Assembly (NCBI GenBank): GCA_965183835.1
Contig: CBCYME010000003.1
Location: forward strand, 65,024-129,023
Direction: 5' to 3'
Length of the DNA: 64,000 nucleotides
Origin: OMPR01 sp965183835
Lineage (GTDB): Bacteria; Pseudomonadota; Alphaproteobacteria; Rhodobacterales; Rhodobacteraceae
In this document: piece after piece, positions 8,186 through 16,213 of the stretch
Layout of the letters: every line of letters begins with the position of its first letter
Position numbering within the stretch: position 1 is the stretch's first letter
Notes under the pieces: generated by a model
Database searches by the model: none
Told to the model about the DNA's origin: nothing
The model's input: only the letters and a program-made list of their open reading frames with translations
Made by a program: the position numbers and the translations under genes

Positions 8186-8797
8186 ATGACTGATCTGCCC
8201 GAAAAACTGCAACAGCGTCATGCCCGCAAGAATGCGAAACGAGACGAGAAAAAGCGCCTGATCGCTGAAAGCGCCATAAAGGTGCTCAAAGAGCTGGGGT
8301 ATGCGAACACATCACTGCGCGACATTGCTGAAAAATGCGGTCTGTCCTTGGGCATGTTGCACTATTATTTCGAGGATCGATCAGACCTGATCATCTATTG
8401 CGCGTCGGTGTACAAACAGGAATTTGCGCGCAACATCATCGACGCCTTGAGCACGGCGCAGGGACGCGATCAAGTGATTGATGCCTTTGCACAGGCGCTT
8501 GCATCCTCCATCATCGACGAGCGCAGATCCCATAGCCTGTGGTATGATATTCGCACGCAGGCGATGTTTGATGAGACATTCCGCGCAGCCGCGGTTGAAA
8601 TCGAAAACATGTTAATCGCGATTGTTCGGACTGCATTTGAAAAAACAGGACATACATCGTTTGAAGAGGTCGAAATCCACTATGCGCTGCTGGACGGTGT
8701 ATTTCGCTTTTTGATGCAAAATCAGATAGGCGCGCGCCCCAAATCCCATGAGGAACTCGCCGCGACGTTCAAGACATTGCTCGAACGGTTCCTGTAA
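8186..8797 (+). CDS. TetR/AcrR family transcriptional regulator
   Basis: 203 residues. The N-terminal helix-turn-helix spans about residues 22-70 (RLIAESAIKVLKELGYAN, then SLRDIAEKCGLSLGMLHYYF), the classic TetR pattern. The C-terminal helical ligand domain is not diagnostic; the HSLWYDIRTQA segment recalls BetI-like regulators. The start codon overlaps TCATACA at 8180-8186, and TGTATGA stands at 8125-8131. These are the same half-sites as in the MarR palindrome at 1051, here 48 bases apart, so cross-regulation is possible but unproven. The gene ends this catabolic region and faces the polyamine operon convergently. Confidence 0.88.
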   Translation: MTDLPEKLQQRHARKNAKRDEKKRLIAESAIKVLKELGYANTSLRDIAEKCGLSLGMLHYYFEDRSDLIIYCASVYKQEFARNIIDALSTAQGRDQVIDAFAQALASSIIDERRSHSLWYDIRTQAMFDETFRAAAVEIENMLIAIVRTAFEKTGHTSFEEVEIHYALLDGVFRFLMQNQIGARPKSHEELAATFKTLLERFL

Positions 8798-8802
8798 GCA
8801 AA

Positions 8803-8828
8803 AGAGACAGGGCCAAAGCCCTGTCTCT
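8803..8828. terminator. Convergent terminator hairpin
   Basis: AGAGACAGGGC (8803-8813), loop CAAA, GCCCTGTCTCT (8818-8828): a perfect 11-base stem between the convergent TetR and aminotransferase genes. It probably works in both directions, though neither side has a strong T-run. Confidence 0.75.
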
Positions 8829-8852
8829 GACGTCTCTAGGCTAGAACATGCC

Positions 8853-10226
8853 CTATGCTTTGAGATCATCCATTGTCGCACTGATGCTTTCGCGCAGGAT
8901 ACCTTCGATCGAGGCGATGTTGTCTGCGTCCAAGATCAGGGTTGGCGACAGAATTAGGCTGTTGCCAAGCGCGCGCGCAATCAAACCGCGATCCTGGGCA
9001 TGTTTGGCGACCTGTCCACCCACATTGTCATCTGCGTCAAATTCGGTTTTTGTCGCCTTGTCTTTGATGAACTCCAGACCCATCATAAAGTGGCTCCCGC
9101 GTACATCGCCCACGATATCAAGGTCCCCCAATCCACGCAGTGCATTTTCAAAGATCTTGCCGGTGACCTGAACCTGACCCGGAATGTCTTCGCGCTCCAA
9201 GATCTCGATATTGGCCAACCCGGCCGCTGCAGCCGCAGGGTGCCCGGAATAGGTCATCCCATGCAGGAACATCGCACCCGGTTCTGAAATCACATCATAG
9301 ATTTCATCGCTGATGATGGTCGCTGACAACGGTTGATACCCCGAGGTCAAACCCTTGGCGGTGTTGATAATATCGGGCTGCATGCCAAACACATCTTCTG
9401 AGGCAAACATTGCCCCCAACCGGCCAAATGCCGTCACCACCTCGTCCGCGATATATTTAATGTCATTGGCCGCCGTAATCTCACGCATCCGCTTGTGATA
9501 GCCGTCAGGTGCAACCAAAACGCCCCCGGCCCCCATGATCGGCTCGGCAATGAAACAGGCGATGTTTTCGGCCCCGATGTCGTGGATCGACTTTTCCATA
9601 TCCGCGACCAATACATCGAGGAATTCCGCATCGCTCATCCCCGGTTCCGCTTGGTGATAGGCGCAGGGTTCCATCAGGTGATGCACCAACCCATCGGCGG
9701 CGGTGTCCCACCCCTCGGAATATCCCGGGGTTGTCATCGCCATCGCCAGATGGGTTGAGCCGTGGTAGGCGCCCATGCGCGACAGGATCTTTTTCTTGTT
9801 CGGTCGTCCCAAGCGGTTGTTATAATGGTGTAACATGCGGATGGCACTGTCGTTGGCCACCGATCCCGAATTGCCAAAATAGACCCGGTTCAGGTTCCCT
9901 GGCGCGAGCGAGGCCAGCTTATCCGCCAATGCAGCGGCGGCGGGATGGGTAAAGTTGTAAAACGTGGAATAATAGTCCAGCGTGTTGAGCTGGTTGGTGA
10001 TAGCATCAATGATTTCCCGACGGCCATGGCCGACATTCACACACCACAAACCGCCGATCCCATCGATCAGTTTGTTGCCTTCGCTGTCCGTGACATGGAT
10101 GCCTTCGGCCCCGACAATCGCGGTGCGGGCCCCGTTCTGTTTCAAGGCATCCAGATTGGCAAAAGACTGAATCAGATGCGCATCTTTGGTCAGAATATCG
10201 TCTGTGGTTTTCAACGAATAGGTCAC
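8853..10226 (-). CDS. Class-III PLP aminotransferase, probable polyamine/omega-amino acid:pyruvate type
   Basis: 457 residues. It has the fold-type I class-III landmarks: a SGSVAND segment for phosphate binding, YHGSTHLAMA, IADEVVTAFGRLG, and the PLP lysine in NTAKGLTSGYQPLSA. The N-terminal signature (GIGGLWCVNVGHGRREI) is typical of the group holding putrescine:pyruvate (SpuC) and taurine/beta-alanine:pyruvate aminotransferases. It is the last gene of the leftward polyamine-type ABC operon, so putrescine or a related diamine is the likely substrate, giving an aminoaldehyde and alanine. A complex RNA hairpin separates it from the binding-protein gene upstream, so its expression may be lower. 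Confidence 0.85.
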   Translation of the reverse strand: MTYSLKTTDDILTKDAHLIQSFANLDALKQNGARTAIVGAEGIHVTDSEGNKLIDGIGGLWCVNVGHGRREIIDAITNQLNTLDYYSTFYNFTHPAAAALADKLASLAPGNLNRVYFGNSGSVANDSAIRMLHHYNNRLGRPNKKKILSRMGAYHGSTHLAMAMTTPGYSEGWDTAADGLVHHLMEPCAYHQAEPGMSDAEFLDVLVADMEKSIHDIGAENIACFIAEPIMGAGGVLVAPDGYHKRMREITAANDIKYIADEVVTAFGRLGAMFASEDVFGMQPDIINTAKGLTSGYQPLSATIISDEIYDVISEPGAMFLHGMTYSGHPAAAAAGLANIEILEREDIPGQVQVTGKIFENALRGLGDLDIVGDVRGSHFMMGLEFIKDKATKTEFDADDNVGGQVAKHAQDRGLIARALGNSLILSPTLILDADNIASIEGILRESISATMDDLKA

Positions 10227-10265
10227 GGTTTTTCTTTCAACCTCAGTTCAGGAAAGACAAAAATT

Positions 10266-10320
10266 TCCCGGCCCACCGCCTAAGGGGCGGTGGTGCACAA
10301 CACCATTTGGCAGGCCGGGA
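10266..10320 (-). terminator. Branched RNA structure with T-run between binding protein and aminotransferase genes
   Basis: Outer stem TCCCGGCC (10266-10273) with GGCCGGGA (10313-10320). Inside it is a hairpin CCACCGCC (10273-10280) with GGCGGTGG (10286-10293), and a short GGTG/CACC pairing (10292-10304) competes or stacks beside it. On the minus strand the structure is followed by AAATTTTTG. It resembles a partial terminator that lowers aminotransferase expression and protects the binding-protein mRNA. Confidence 0.65.
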
Positions 10321-10328
10321 CGGGGGAG

Positions 10329-11363
10329 TTACTTTTTCAGATTGGTCCAGATCGTGTCGTAAACTTCTTGCACCGCCTGATCGCAGGCCATCACAAATTG
10401 GCCGGGCTGATCGCTGGGCGGGTTCAGTTCTGGCGCGGTCTTGACCTCTTCCGTCAGGAACGGCGCGACACCCTCGATACCAGCAGTATACTGCGCATAA
10501 TTGGTGATCGCCGCGATGTTTTCTGGCTCGAGCAGGAAATTCATGAATTTGATCGCATTGTCCCGATTGGGCGCATCTTTCAGCAACACAACGTTATCCA
10601 TCCAGACCACGAACCCTTCTTTGGGAAAGGCATATTCGATATTCGCCCCCTCGGACCGGGCCTTGGCGGAAAATCCATTGTAAATCATACCCGCAGAGGC
10701 ATCGCCCGAAACCAACACATCTTTGGCGATGTCAGATCCAAAGCTTGCCCAATCTGCTTTGACGCCTTGCAGCAGCGCATTCAACGCCTTCAACTGTTCC
10801 CGATCCGTAGTGCATTGCGGAATGCCCAAATGCATCGACGCCAACGCCAGAACCTCGCCCTGACTGTCCAAAACGTTGATCTTACCCTTCAGCTCCGCTG
10901 GCGGATCAAAGATGATCGAGGTCGTGTTGATATCCCCGCTATAGGCATCCCGGTTCACGGAAAACCCTGTAGATCCCCACTGATACGGGATCGAAGATTT
11001 GCGACCTGGATCAAAGCTAACATCGGCCCACTGCGGCTGGATATTGCCGAAATTGCTCAGCTCTGAATGTTCGAACGTATCCAACATCCCTTCGCCGGCC
11101 ATAATCTCGACCATATAATCGCCGGGAACTGCAACATCATAGCTGCCCAGCTTACCCGCCTTGAGCGAGGCCAGCATTGCCTCGTTGCTGTCATAGGTGT
11201 CCATGGTGACTTCGACGCCATGTTCGGATGCAAATTTATCCAACACCTCTTGTGGGATATATTCGAACCAATGGTAGACGGACAGCTTGCCTTCGGCCTG
11301 CGCAGCGCCGCTGGCCAAGGTCAGCGCCAAAGCCGAGACACCAAGTTTGAATGCATTTTTCAT
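10329..11363 (-). CDS. potF: Polyamine ABC transporter periplasmic binding protein (PotD/PotF type)
   Basis: 344 residues from ATG at 11363, preceded by AGAGGAAA. A signal peptide is obvious (residues 1-22, ending ASGAAQA). The mature start GKLSVYHWFEYIPQEVLDKF and the later segments YDVAVPGDYMVEIM, PYQWGSTGF and YTAGIEGVAPFL are typical of PotD/PotF/SpuD receptors. It captures polyamines (putrescine or spermidine) in the periplasm and delivers them to the permeases encoded upstream in the same operon. Which polyamine is preferred cannot be told, but the downstream aminotransferase favours putrescine. Confidence 0.88.
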   Translation of the reverse strand: MKNAFKLGVSALALTLASGAAQAEGKLSVYHWFEYIPQEVLDKFASEHGVEVTMDTYDSNEAMLASLKAGKLGSYDVAVPGDYMVEIMAGEGMLDTFEHSELSNFGNIQPQWADVSFDPGRKSSIPYQWGSTGFSVNRDAYSGDINTTSIIFDPPAELKGKINVLDSQGEVLALASMHLGIPQCTTDREQLKALNALLQGVKADWASFGSDIAKDVLVSGDASAGMIYNGFSAKARSEGANIEYAFPKEGFVVWMDNVVLLKDAPNRDNAIKFMNFLLEPENIAAITNYAQYTAGIEGVAPFLTEEVKTAPELNPPSDQPGQFVMACDQAVQEVYDTIWTNLKK

Positions 11364-11382
11364 TGCGGTTTCCTCTGTTGGT

Positions 11383-12189
11383 TTATTGTTTTTGACCCTT
11401 CCGCCCCACCAGCCAAGACAGGGTGACAAACAGCACCGAGACCAGCAAAAGCAGAGTGGAAATCGCCATGATATTGGGCTTGATGCCCTGTTTGACCGAT
11501 CCAAAGATCGCAGTGGGCAGGGTTTCAATCCCCGCTCCTTTGACAAAGTTTGTTATGATGAAATCATCCAGCGAGATGATGAAGGCGAGCAGAAATCCCG
11601 AGATGATCCCCGGTGCCATCAGTGGCAGCAGGATCAGGCGAAACGCCTGCCATTTGCTTGCATACAGATCCTGCGCCGCGTGCTCATAGACATCTTCGAT
11701 GCTCTGCATCCGGGCCGCAATCGGCAGGTAAGCAAACGGAATGCAGAACACGATATGCGCGACCAAGATGGTTAGATAGCCAGACGTAAATCCGATGGCC
11801 GAGAAAAAGATAAGTGAGGCCACCGCCGTCACGATTTCAGGCACCATCAGCGGCATGTTGACCAAGATAAAGCTCAGCGATTTCCCCCGAAACCGTCCGG
11901 CCCGCAGCAAAGCCGTGGCCGCAGAGGTCGCGATGGCGGTGGAAACCACAGCTGCACTCACCGCGATCACAATCGAGTTCAGCGCCGCCACTTTAAACTT
12001 TTCAGCCTCGGGCCCCCAGAACACGTCGCCATACCACCGCAAGGATAAGCCGCCCCAGATGGTGATCGAGTTGCTATCGTTAAACGAATACACCATCACC
12101 ACGATCAGCGGCGCATAGAGCATGAACAGGCAGGCCCATGTGATGGCCCGAAAGCCCGGGAAACGACGCAAGTCAACTTTGCGGGTCAT
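11383..12189 (-). CDS. potC: Polyamine ABC transporter permease (PotC/PotI type)
   Basis: 268 residues. I set the start at ATG 12189, which overlaps the stop of the preceding permease gene (ATGA), rather than a longer open frame reaching 12633. Six membrane helices are visible. The EAA-loop region reads EHAAQDLYASKWQAFRLILL, followed by PLMAPGIISG, the coupling site for the ATPase. C-terminal FIISLDDFIITNFVKG is characteristic of PotC/PotI. It forms the membrane channel together with the PotB-type permease. Confidence 0.9.
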   Translation of the reverse strand: MTRKVDLRRFPGFRAITWACLFMLYAPLIVVMVYSFNDSNSITIWGGLSLRWYGDVFWGPEAEKFKVAALNSIVIAVSAAVVSTAIATSAATALLRAGRFRGKSLSFILVNMPLMVPEIVTAVASLIFFSAIGFTSGYLTILVAHIVFCIPFAYLPIAARMQSIEDVYEHAAQDLYASKWQAFRLILLPLMAPGIISGFLLAFIISLDDFIITNFVKGAGIETLPTAIFGSVKQGIKPNIMAISTLLLLVSVLFVTLSWLVGRKGQKQ

Positions 12190-13112
12190 CGGCTTGCCTC
12201 CTCTTTGGATTGGGCGCGGGCATAAAGCGTCAGCACCACCATCACCATCGACAAGAGGATCATCGAAATCGCCGCCCCAAACGGCCAGTTTCCTGCGTTC
12301 CCTTTGAACTGCTCTTCGATCAGCGAACCGATCATGAAATTCTTGGCCCCGCCCAACAGATCCGGTGCCAGAAAGGCGCCAAGGCTGGGCACGAAAACCA
12401 GAATACATCCCGCAATGATGCCCGGTTTGACGATGGGCAGGATCACCAAGCGCAATGTCACCCACTTGCTGGCGTACAGGTCTGCAGCGGCTTCGGAAAA
12501 GGCGAAATTGTAACGCTCGACGCTGGCATAGATCGGCAAAACCATGAACGGCAGATAGGAATAGAACAGACCCAGCTGCACGGCAAAGTTGGTGTTGATG
12601 ATATGCAGCGGAGAGTCGACCAGCCCTGTCCACAACAAGAACTCGTTCAACGGACCATTGTCACGGATCAGGAATTTCATCGAAATGGTGCGGATCAACA
12701 GGTTCACCCAATAGGGGATCGTGATCAGAAACAACCAGATCTGCCGGTTCGACCCGCTGCGTGTCGCGATAAACCATGCGGTCGGAAAGCCGATGAACAG
12801 GCAGAACACCGTTGCAAGGGCCGCCTGCCAGATCGAGCGCCAGAATATGTTGATATAGGTCCATTCAATTTTGGGTGGCTCATCCCCGAACAGGCCGCGA
12901 TCAAAAAAGAACTGATCATAGGCCGCCAGCGAAAACTCCCAAATGACGCCACCGCGAAATTCTTTGGTCAGAAACGAATAGATCAGCATCAGACCGACGG
13001 GCAACACCAAGAAAAAACCAATGATGGCCCATGCAGGCAAGATAAGCCGAGGACCGAGCCCCTCGTACATGTCGGACCCTTTGCCGCCGCTGGAGATACC
13101 GCCGCCAGCCAT
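12186..13112 (-). CDS. potB: Polyamine ABC transporter permease (PotB/PotH type)
   Basis: 308 residues. Its start overlaps the ATPase stop (ATGA at 13112) and its stop overlaps the next permease start. Six helices are predicted after a cytoplasmic N-terminal tail rich in Gly and Ser. The EAA loop is SEAAADLYASKWVTLRLVIL, followed by PIVKPGIIAGC. The segment PYWVNLLIRTISMKFL is typical of PotB/PotH. Partner of the PotC-type subunit. Confidence 0.9.
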   Translation of the reverse strand: MAGGGISSGGKGSDMYEGLGPRLILPAWAIIGFFLVLPVGLMLIYSFLTKEFRGGVIWEFSLAAYDQFFFDRGLFGDEPPKIEWTYINIFWRSIWQAALATVFCLFIGFPTAWFIATRSGSNRQIWLFLITIPYWVNLLIRTISMKFLIRDNGPLNEFLLWTGLVDSPLHIINTNFAVQLGLFYSYLPFMVLPIYASVERYNFAFSEAAADLYASKWVTLRLVILPIVKPGIIAGCILVFVPSLGAFLAPDLLGGAKNFMIGSLIEEQFKGNAGNWPFGAAISMILLSMVMVVLTLYARAQSKEEASR

Positions 13113-14188
13113 CAGTCAACCAACAGACGCGCTGCGGCTGCCTCCATCCCAAGTCCGACGCGATCCCCGCGTTCTGGGATATGCGTATCGGCGGAATTCT
13201 GAACCCGGACCGTCATCACCTCGCGATCATCAAGCGTCACCTCGACGTGCATGTCGGTTCCAAGATAGATCCGCCGGGTCACAACACCCGACAGCACCGC
13301 GCCGTCCACCGGGACAATCGCCATGCGTTCTGGGCGCACGGAAAGATGTCCGGCCCCCTCATGTGATCCATCCGCTGCCGGACAGGTAAACGCCCCCCCG
13401 CCGGGCAGAATACAGGTGGCCTGCCCCGCCCCAAGACCCGTCACAGTCACATCCAACAGATTGGTTTCCCCAATGAAATCCGCCACGAATTTGTTGTTCG
13501 GTTCTTCGTAAATATCGCGTGTTGAACCCACTTGTTGCACCTGCCCCCCAGCAATGACCGCGATGCGATCCGACATGGTCAGGGCTTCTTCTTGATCGTG
13601 CGTAACAAAAATAAAGGTGATCCCGGTTTCTTGTTGGATCTGTTGTAATTCCAAGCGCACAGCTTGGCGTAATTTAAGATCCAGCGCTGACAGAGGCTCA
13701 TCCAGCAACAGCACTTTGGGGTTTGGGGCCAAGGCCCGCGCAAGCGCGACCCGCTGTTGCTGCCCTCCTGACATTTGCGATGGCAACCGGTCCGCAAAGG
13801 CGCTCAACTGCACCAGTTCCAGAACCTCGCCTGCCCGCTTGCGCGCCTCTGCTTCGCTCTGCCCCAGCATCTGCAAACCAAACATCACATTACGCGTGAC
13901 ATCCATGTGCGGGAAAAGCGCGTATTGCTGAAAGACCGTGTTCACCGGACGCTTGTTTGGGGGCAAATCTGCGATGTCTTCACCAAAGAGCTTTATCGCC
14001 CCTTGGGTCAGAGTTTCAAACCCGGCAATGGTGCGCAGCAAGGTGGTTTTCCCGCAGCCCGACGGGCCCAACAGCGTAAAAAACTCGTTATCGCGAATCC
14101 GCAATGAGACGTCTCGCAACGCGGTGAACGAACCGTAATTCTTGGTCGCGTCCTGTATATCAACGGCAATTGGTGTCTCTGATGTCAC
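13112..14188 (-). CDS. potA: Polyamine ABC transporter ATP-binding protein (PotA/PotG type)
   Basis: 358 residues. Walker A is GPSGCGKT (41-48), the signature is MSGGQQQR near 140, and Walker B LLLDEPLSALD is followed by the switch His in FVTHDQEEA. A C-terminal TOBE-like domain (about 270-358) carries SVRPERMAIVP, as in PotA. It powers import by the two permeases. First gene of the five-gene operon; the 105-base gap to the divergent LuxR gene contains a cluster of AAGGGGTAT repeats that probably regulate both. Confidence 0.92.
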   Translation of the reverse strand: MTSETPIAVDIQDATKNYGSFTALRDVSLRIRDNEFFTLLGPSGCGKTTLLRTIAGFETLTQGAIKLFGEDIADLPPNKRPVNTVFQQYALFPHMDVTRNVMFGLQMLGQSEAEARKRAGEVLELVQLSAFADRLPSQMSGGQQQRVALARALAPNPKVLLLDEPLSALDLKLRQAVRLELQQIQQETGITFIFVTHDQEEALTMSDRIAVIAGGQVQQVGSTRDIYEEPNNKFVADFIGETNLLDVTVTGLGAGQATCILPGGGAFTCPAADGSHEGAGHLSVRPERMAIVPVDGAVLSGVVTRRIYLGTDMHVEVTLDDREVMTVRVQNSADTHIPERGDRVGLGMEAAAARLLVD

Positions 14189-14210
14189 GCGATTTCCACT
14201 CCCCTGATGG

Positions 14211-14287
14211 ATACCCCTTGGTTCCTGCCCTTGATGCTAGTTTTGTCAGATCAAGGGGTATATACCCCCAAAGGGGTATGAAGGGGT
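14211..14287. promoter_or_regulatory. Cluster of AAGGGGTAT repeats in the divergent luxR/potA promoter region
   Basis: ATACCCCTTG at 14211-14220 is the exact inverse of CAAGGGGTAT at 14252-14261. The latter is part of a perfect 14-base palindrome GGGGTATATACCCC (14255-14268). Further direct copies are AAGGGGTAT at 14271-14279 and AAGGGGT at 14281-14287. Multiple copies in both orientations between divergent genes look like an operator array, most simply for the adjacent LuxR-type regulator. Confidence 0.6.
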
Positions 14288-14293
14288 GACACC

Positions 14294-15079
14294 ATGGAAG
14301 AGTCAGAAATCCACCTGAGCAAAGCGATCCGGGCGCTCGGATCAGACACTTTTCCCGGTGCTCTTAAAACTTGGCTCAGCAAGTGCATCGATTTCGACAA
14401 CATCGCCACACTGGCCTATTTCCAAGACCGCCCGCCCATTGCGCTGATGTATGATGCGTTTTCACCCATCGCACAGAAGAGCCTTGAAAAGACGTACTTA
14501 ACAGGGGCGTATTTGCTGGATCCGTTCCATGACCTGCATACTCAACACGCCCCTGCCGGGCTCTATCAACTCAAAGATATCGCACCGGATCATTTCATGC
14601 GAAATCGCTATTTCCGAGATTATTATCAGAACACCGGCATGATTGATGAACTGGTGTTTACCGCTTACCCAGCCAAAGGTGTGTCGGTGCATGTCTGTTT
14701 GGGGCGCGACCAAAAATCAGGTCACAAATTTGCCCAACGCGCCACGCGAAATGCGGCAAGAATCGCACCTGTGGTCACTGCACTTGCTGAATCGCACTGG
14801 ACCGACCTGAACACCACAGGGCAATACAATGAACAGGATTTGATCACCAACCTGATCCAATCTGCGCAGCAGATGTACAAAATCAAGCTAAGCCCCCGAC
14901 AGGCCCAAGTTGCTATATTGATCCTGCGGGGCCATTCTTCGGTTTCGATTGGGTTGCGGCTAGACGTCAGCGCGCAAACCGTCAAAGTGTTTCGCAAACA
15001 GCTCTATAAAAAGTGCGAAATCTCGTCTCAGGTCGAATTATTTTCGCTGTTCTTGCCACTGTTGGGATCAACCAATTGA
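14294..15079 (+). CDS. LuxR family transcriptional regulator
   Basis: 261 residues. The C-terminal LuxR helix-turn-helix covers about residues 195-255: LSPRQAQVAILILRGHSSVSIG, then LDVSAQTVKVFRKQLYKK. The N-terminal 180 residues are not a receiver domain (no phosphorylatable Asp pattern) and do not show the invariant residues of acyl-homoserine-lactone receptors, so this is a solo LuxR protein with an unknown ligand domain. It is divergent from the polyamine transporter operon, and repeats before its start suggest autoregulation and control of that operon. A small inverted repeat (TGATCG-N8-CGATCA) overlaps its stop codon at 15077-15096. Confidence 0.85.
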   Translation: MEESEIHLSKAIRALGSDTFPGALKTWLSKCIDFDNIATLAYFQDRPPIALMYDAFSPIAQKSLEKTYLTGAYLLDPFHDLHTQHAPAGLYQLKDIAPDHFMRNRYFRDYYQNTGMIDELVFTAYPAKGVSVHVCLGRDQKSGHKFAQRATRNAARIAPVVTALAESHWTDLNTTGQYNEQDLITNLIQSAQQMYKIKLSPRQAQVAILILRGHSSVSIGLRLDVSAQTVKVFRKQLYKKCEISSQVELFSLFLPLLGSTN

Positions 15080-15192
15080 TCGAAAACAATCGATCATGAG
15101 ACGTGAGGGCAATTCCTTTTCGACAGGACAGGATCGTGAGATTGATCTATCCATTTTAAGAACGTCCGAAATTGAACTGGAGCACCTCGCAC

Positions 15193-16170
15193 ATGAAGTC
15201 TGCATACTATCAAAAGAACGGCCCAGCCGCAGATGTCCTGATTGTTGAGGACCGCGCGCGCCCCGAACCCGCAGCGGGTGAGGTGCTGGTTCAGGTGCAT
15301 CGCTCTGGCGTTAACCCCTCTGACGTCAAAACACGCGCAGCACGGCCTTTGAGCGGTGATTATGTCATCCCACAAAGCGACGGCGCGGGGGTCATCACGG
15401 CTGTTGGGTCTGGCGTTTCAGACGAACGCATCGGTCAACGGGTCTGGCTGTGGAACGGACAATGGCAAAGGGCGGATGGAACGGCGGCTGAATATATCGC
15501 GCTGCCCTCAGATCAGGCGGTGCAATTGCCAGACAACGCCAGCTTTGACGAAGGTGCCTGTGCAGGCATTCCTTTGCTCACCGCTATTCAAGCCGTCGAA
15601 TTTGCCAAAGCCTGTGATGCAAAGACAATCCTCGTGACCGGGGCAGGCAATGCCGTTGGCCATTATGCTACGCAATTGGCCGTGCGCAATGGAATGACCG
15701 TCATCGGAACGGCCTCACCACGCCGCGCCGATCTGGTGCAAGAGGCCGGAGCCGCAACCGTTGTTGATTACCGCGCCGACGGGTTCACGGACACCATCCT
15801 TGCTGCCAATGACGGCAAAGGTGTCGATGCCATTATCGACATGGATTTCTCGTCCTCCGTCAGCCTGCTGCGCGCCGGTGTCCTTGCGCCGCACGGAACA
15901 CTGATATGCTACGGCTCAAACGACATGAACGATATCGCGGCCCCATTCCGTGAATTACTGTACATGTCGCTAAAGATGAACTTCTTCCTCGTCTACGAAC
16001 TGACCCAAGCACAACGAACCGCTGCGGTCGCCATCGCAACTGACGTTCTGGCGTCCGGAACCTTGCAAACCAAAATCGACAGCCACTTTACGCTCGACCA
16101 GATCGCGACCGCCCATGAAAAGGTGGAAACGGGAACAGCGATTGGCAACGTGCTGCTCGACATCGTTTAA
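15193..16170 (+). CDS. Zinc-independent quinone oxidoreductase (MDR superfamily)
   Basis: 325 residues from ATG at 15193, with GGAG about 11 bases upstream. GroES-like N-terminal domain (about 1-120: HRSGVNPSDVKTRA, PQSDGAGVITAVG) and a Rossmann domain with the NADPH-binding loop VTGAGNAVGHYATQLA near 150. The catalytic zinc ligands of alcohol dehydrogenases are missing, as in quinone oxidoreductases. It probably reduces quinones or activated alkenes with NADPH. It stands alone between the LuxR gene and a convergent exonuclease gene, so no pathway can be assigned. Confidence 0.85.
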   Translation: MKSAYYQKNGPAADVLIVEDRARPEPAAGEVLVQVHRSGVNPSDVKTRAARPLSGDYVIPQSDGAGVITAVGSGVSDERIGQRVWLWNGQWQRADGTAAEYIALPSDQAVQLPDNASFDEGACAGIPLLTAIQAVEFAKACDAKTILVTGAGNAVGHYATQLAVRNGMTVIGTASPRRADLVQEAGAATVVDYRADGFTDTILAANDGKGVDAIIDMDFSSSVSLLRAGVLAPHGTLICYGSNDMNDIAAPFRELLYMSLKMNFFLVYELTQAQRTAAVAIATDVLASGTLQTKIDSHFTLDQIATAHEKVETGTAIGNVLLDIV

Positions 16171-16185
16171 CAGTTCATTTGAGGT

Positions 16186-16210
16186 CGGGGGCGCAGGATC
16201 TATGCCCCCG
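16186..16210. terminator. Convergent terminator hairpin
   Basis: CGGGGGC (16186-16192) pairs with GCCCCCG (16204-16210) between the convergent quinone oxidoreductase and exonuclease genes; GGTTTAAAAC follows on the plus strand. Confidence 0.6.
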
Positions 16211-16213
16211 GGT

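Noticed and set aside
15077..15096. Inverted repeat TGATCG-N8-CGATCA at the end of the LuxR gene
   Set aside because: Only six bases per arm with no T-run, so too weak to call a terminator; noted with the gene.
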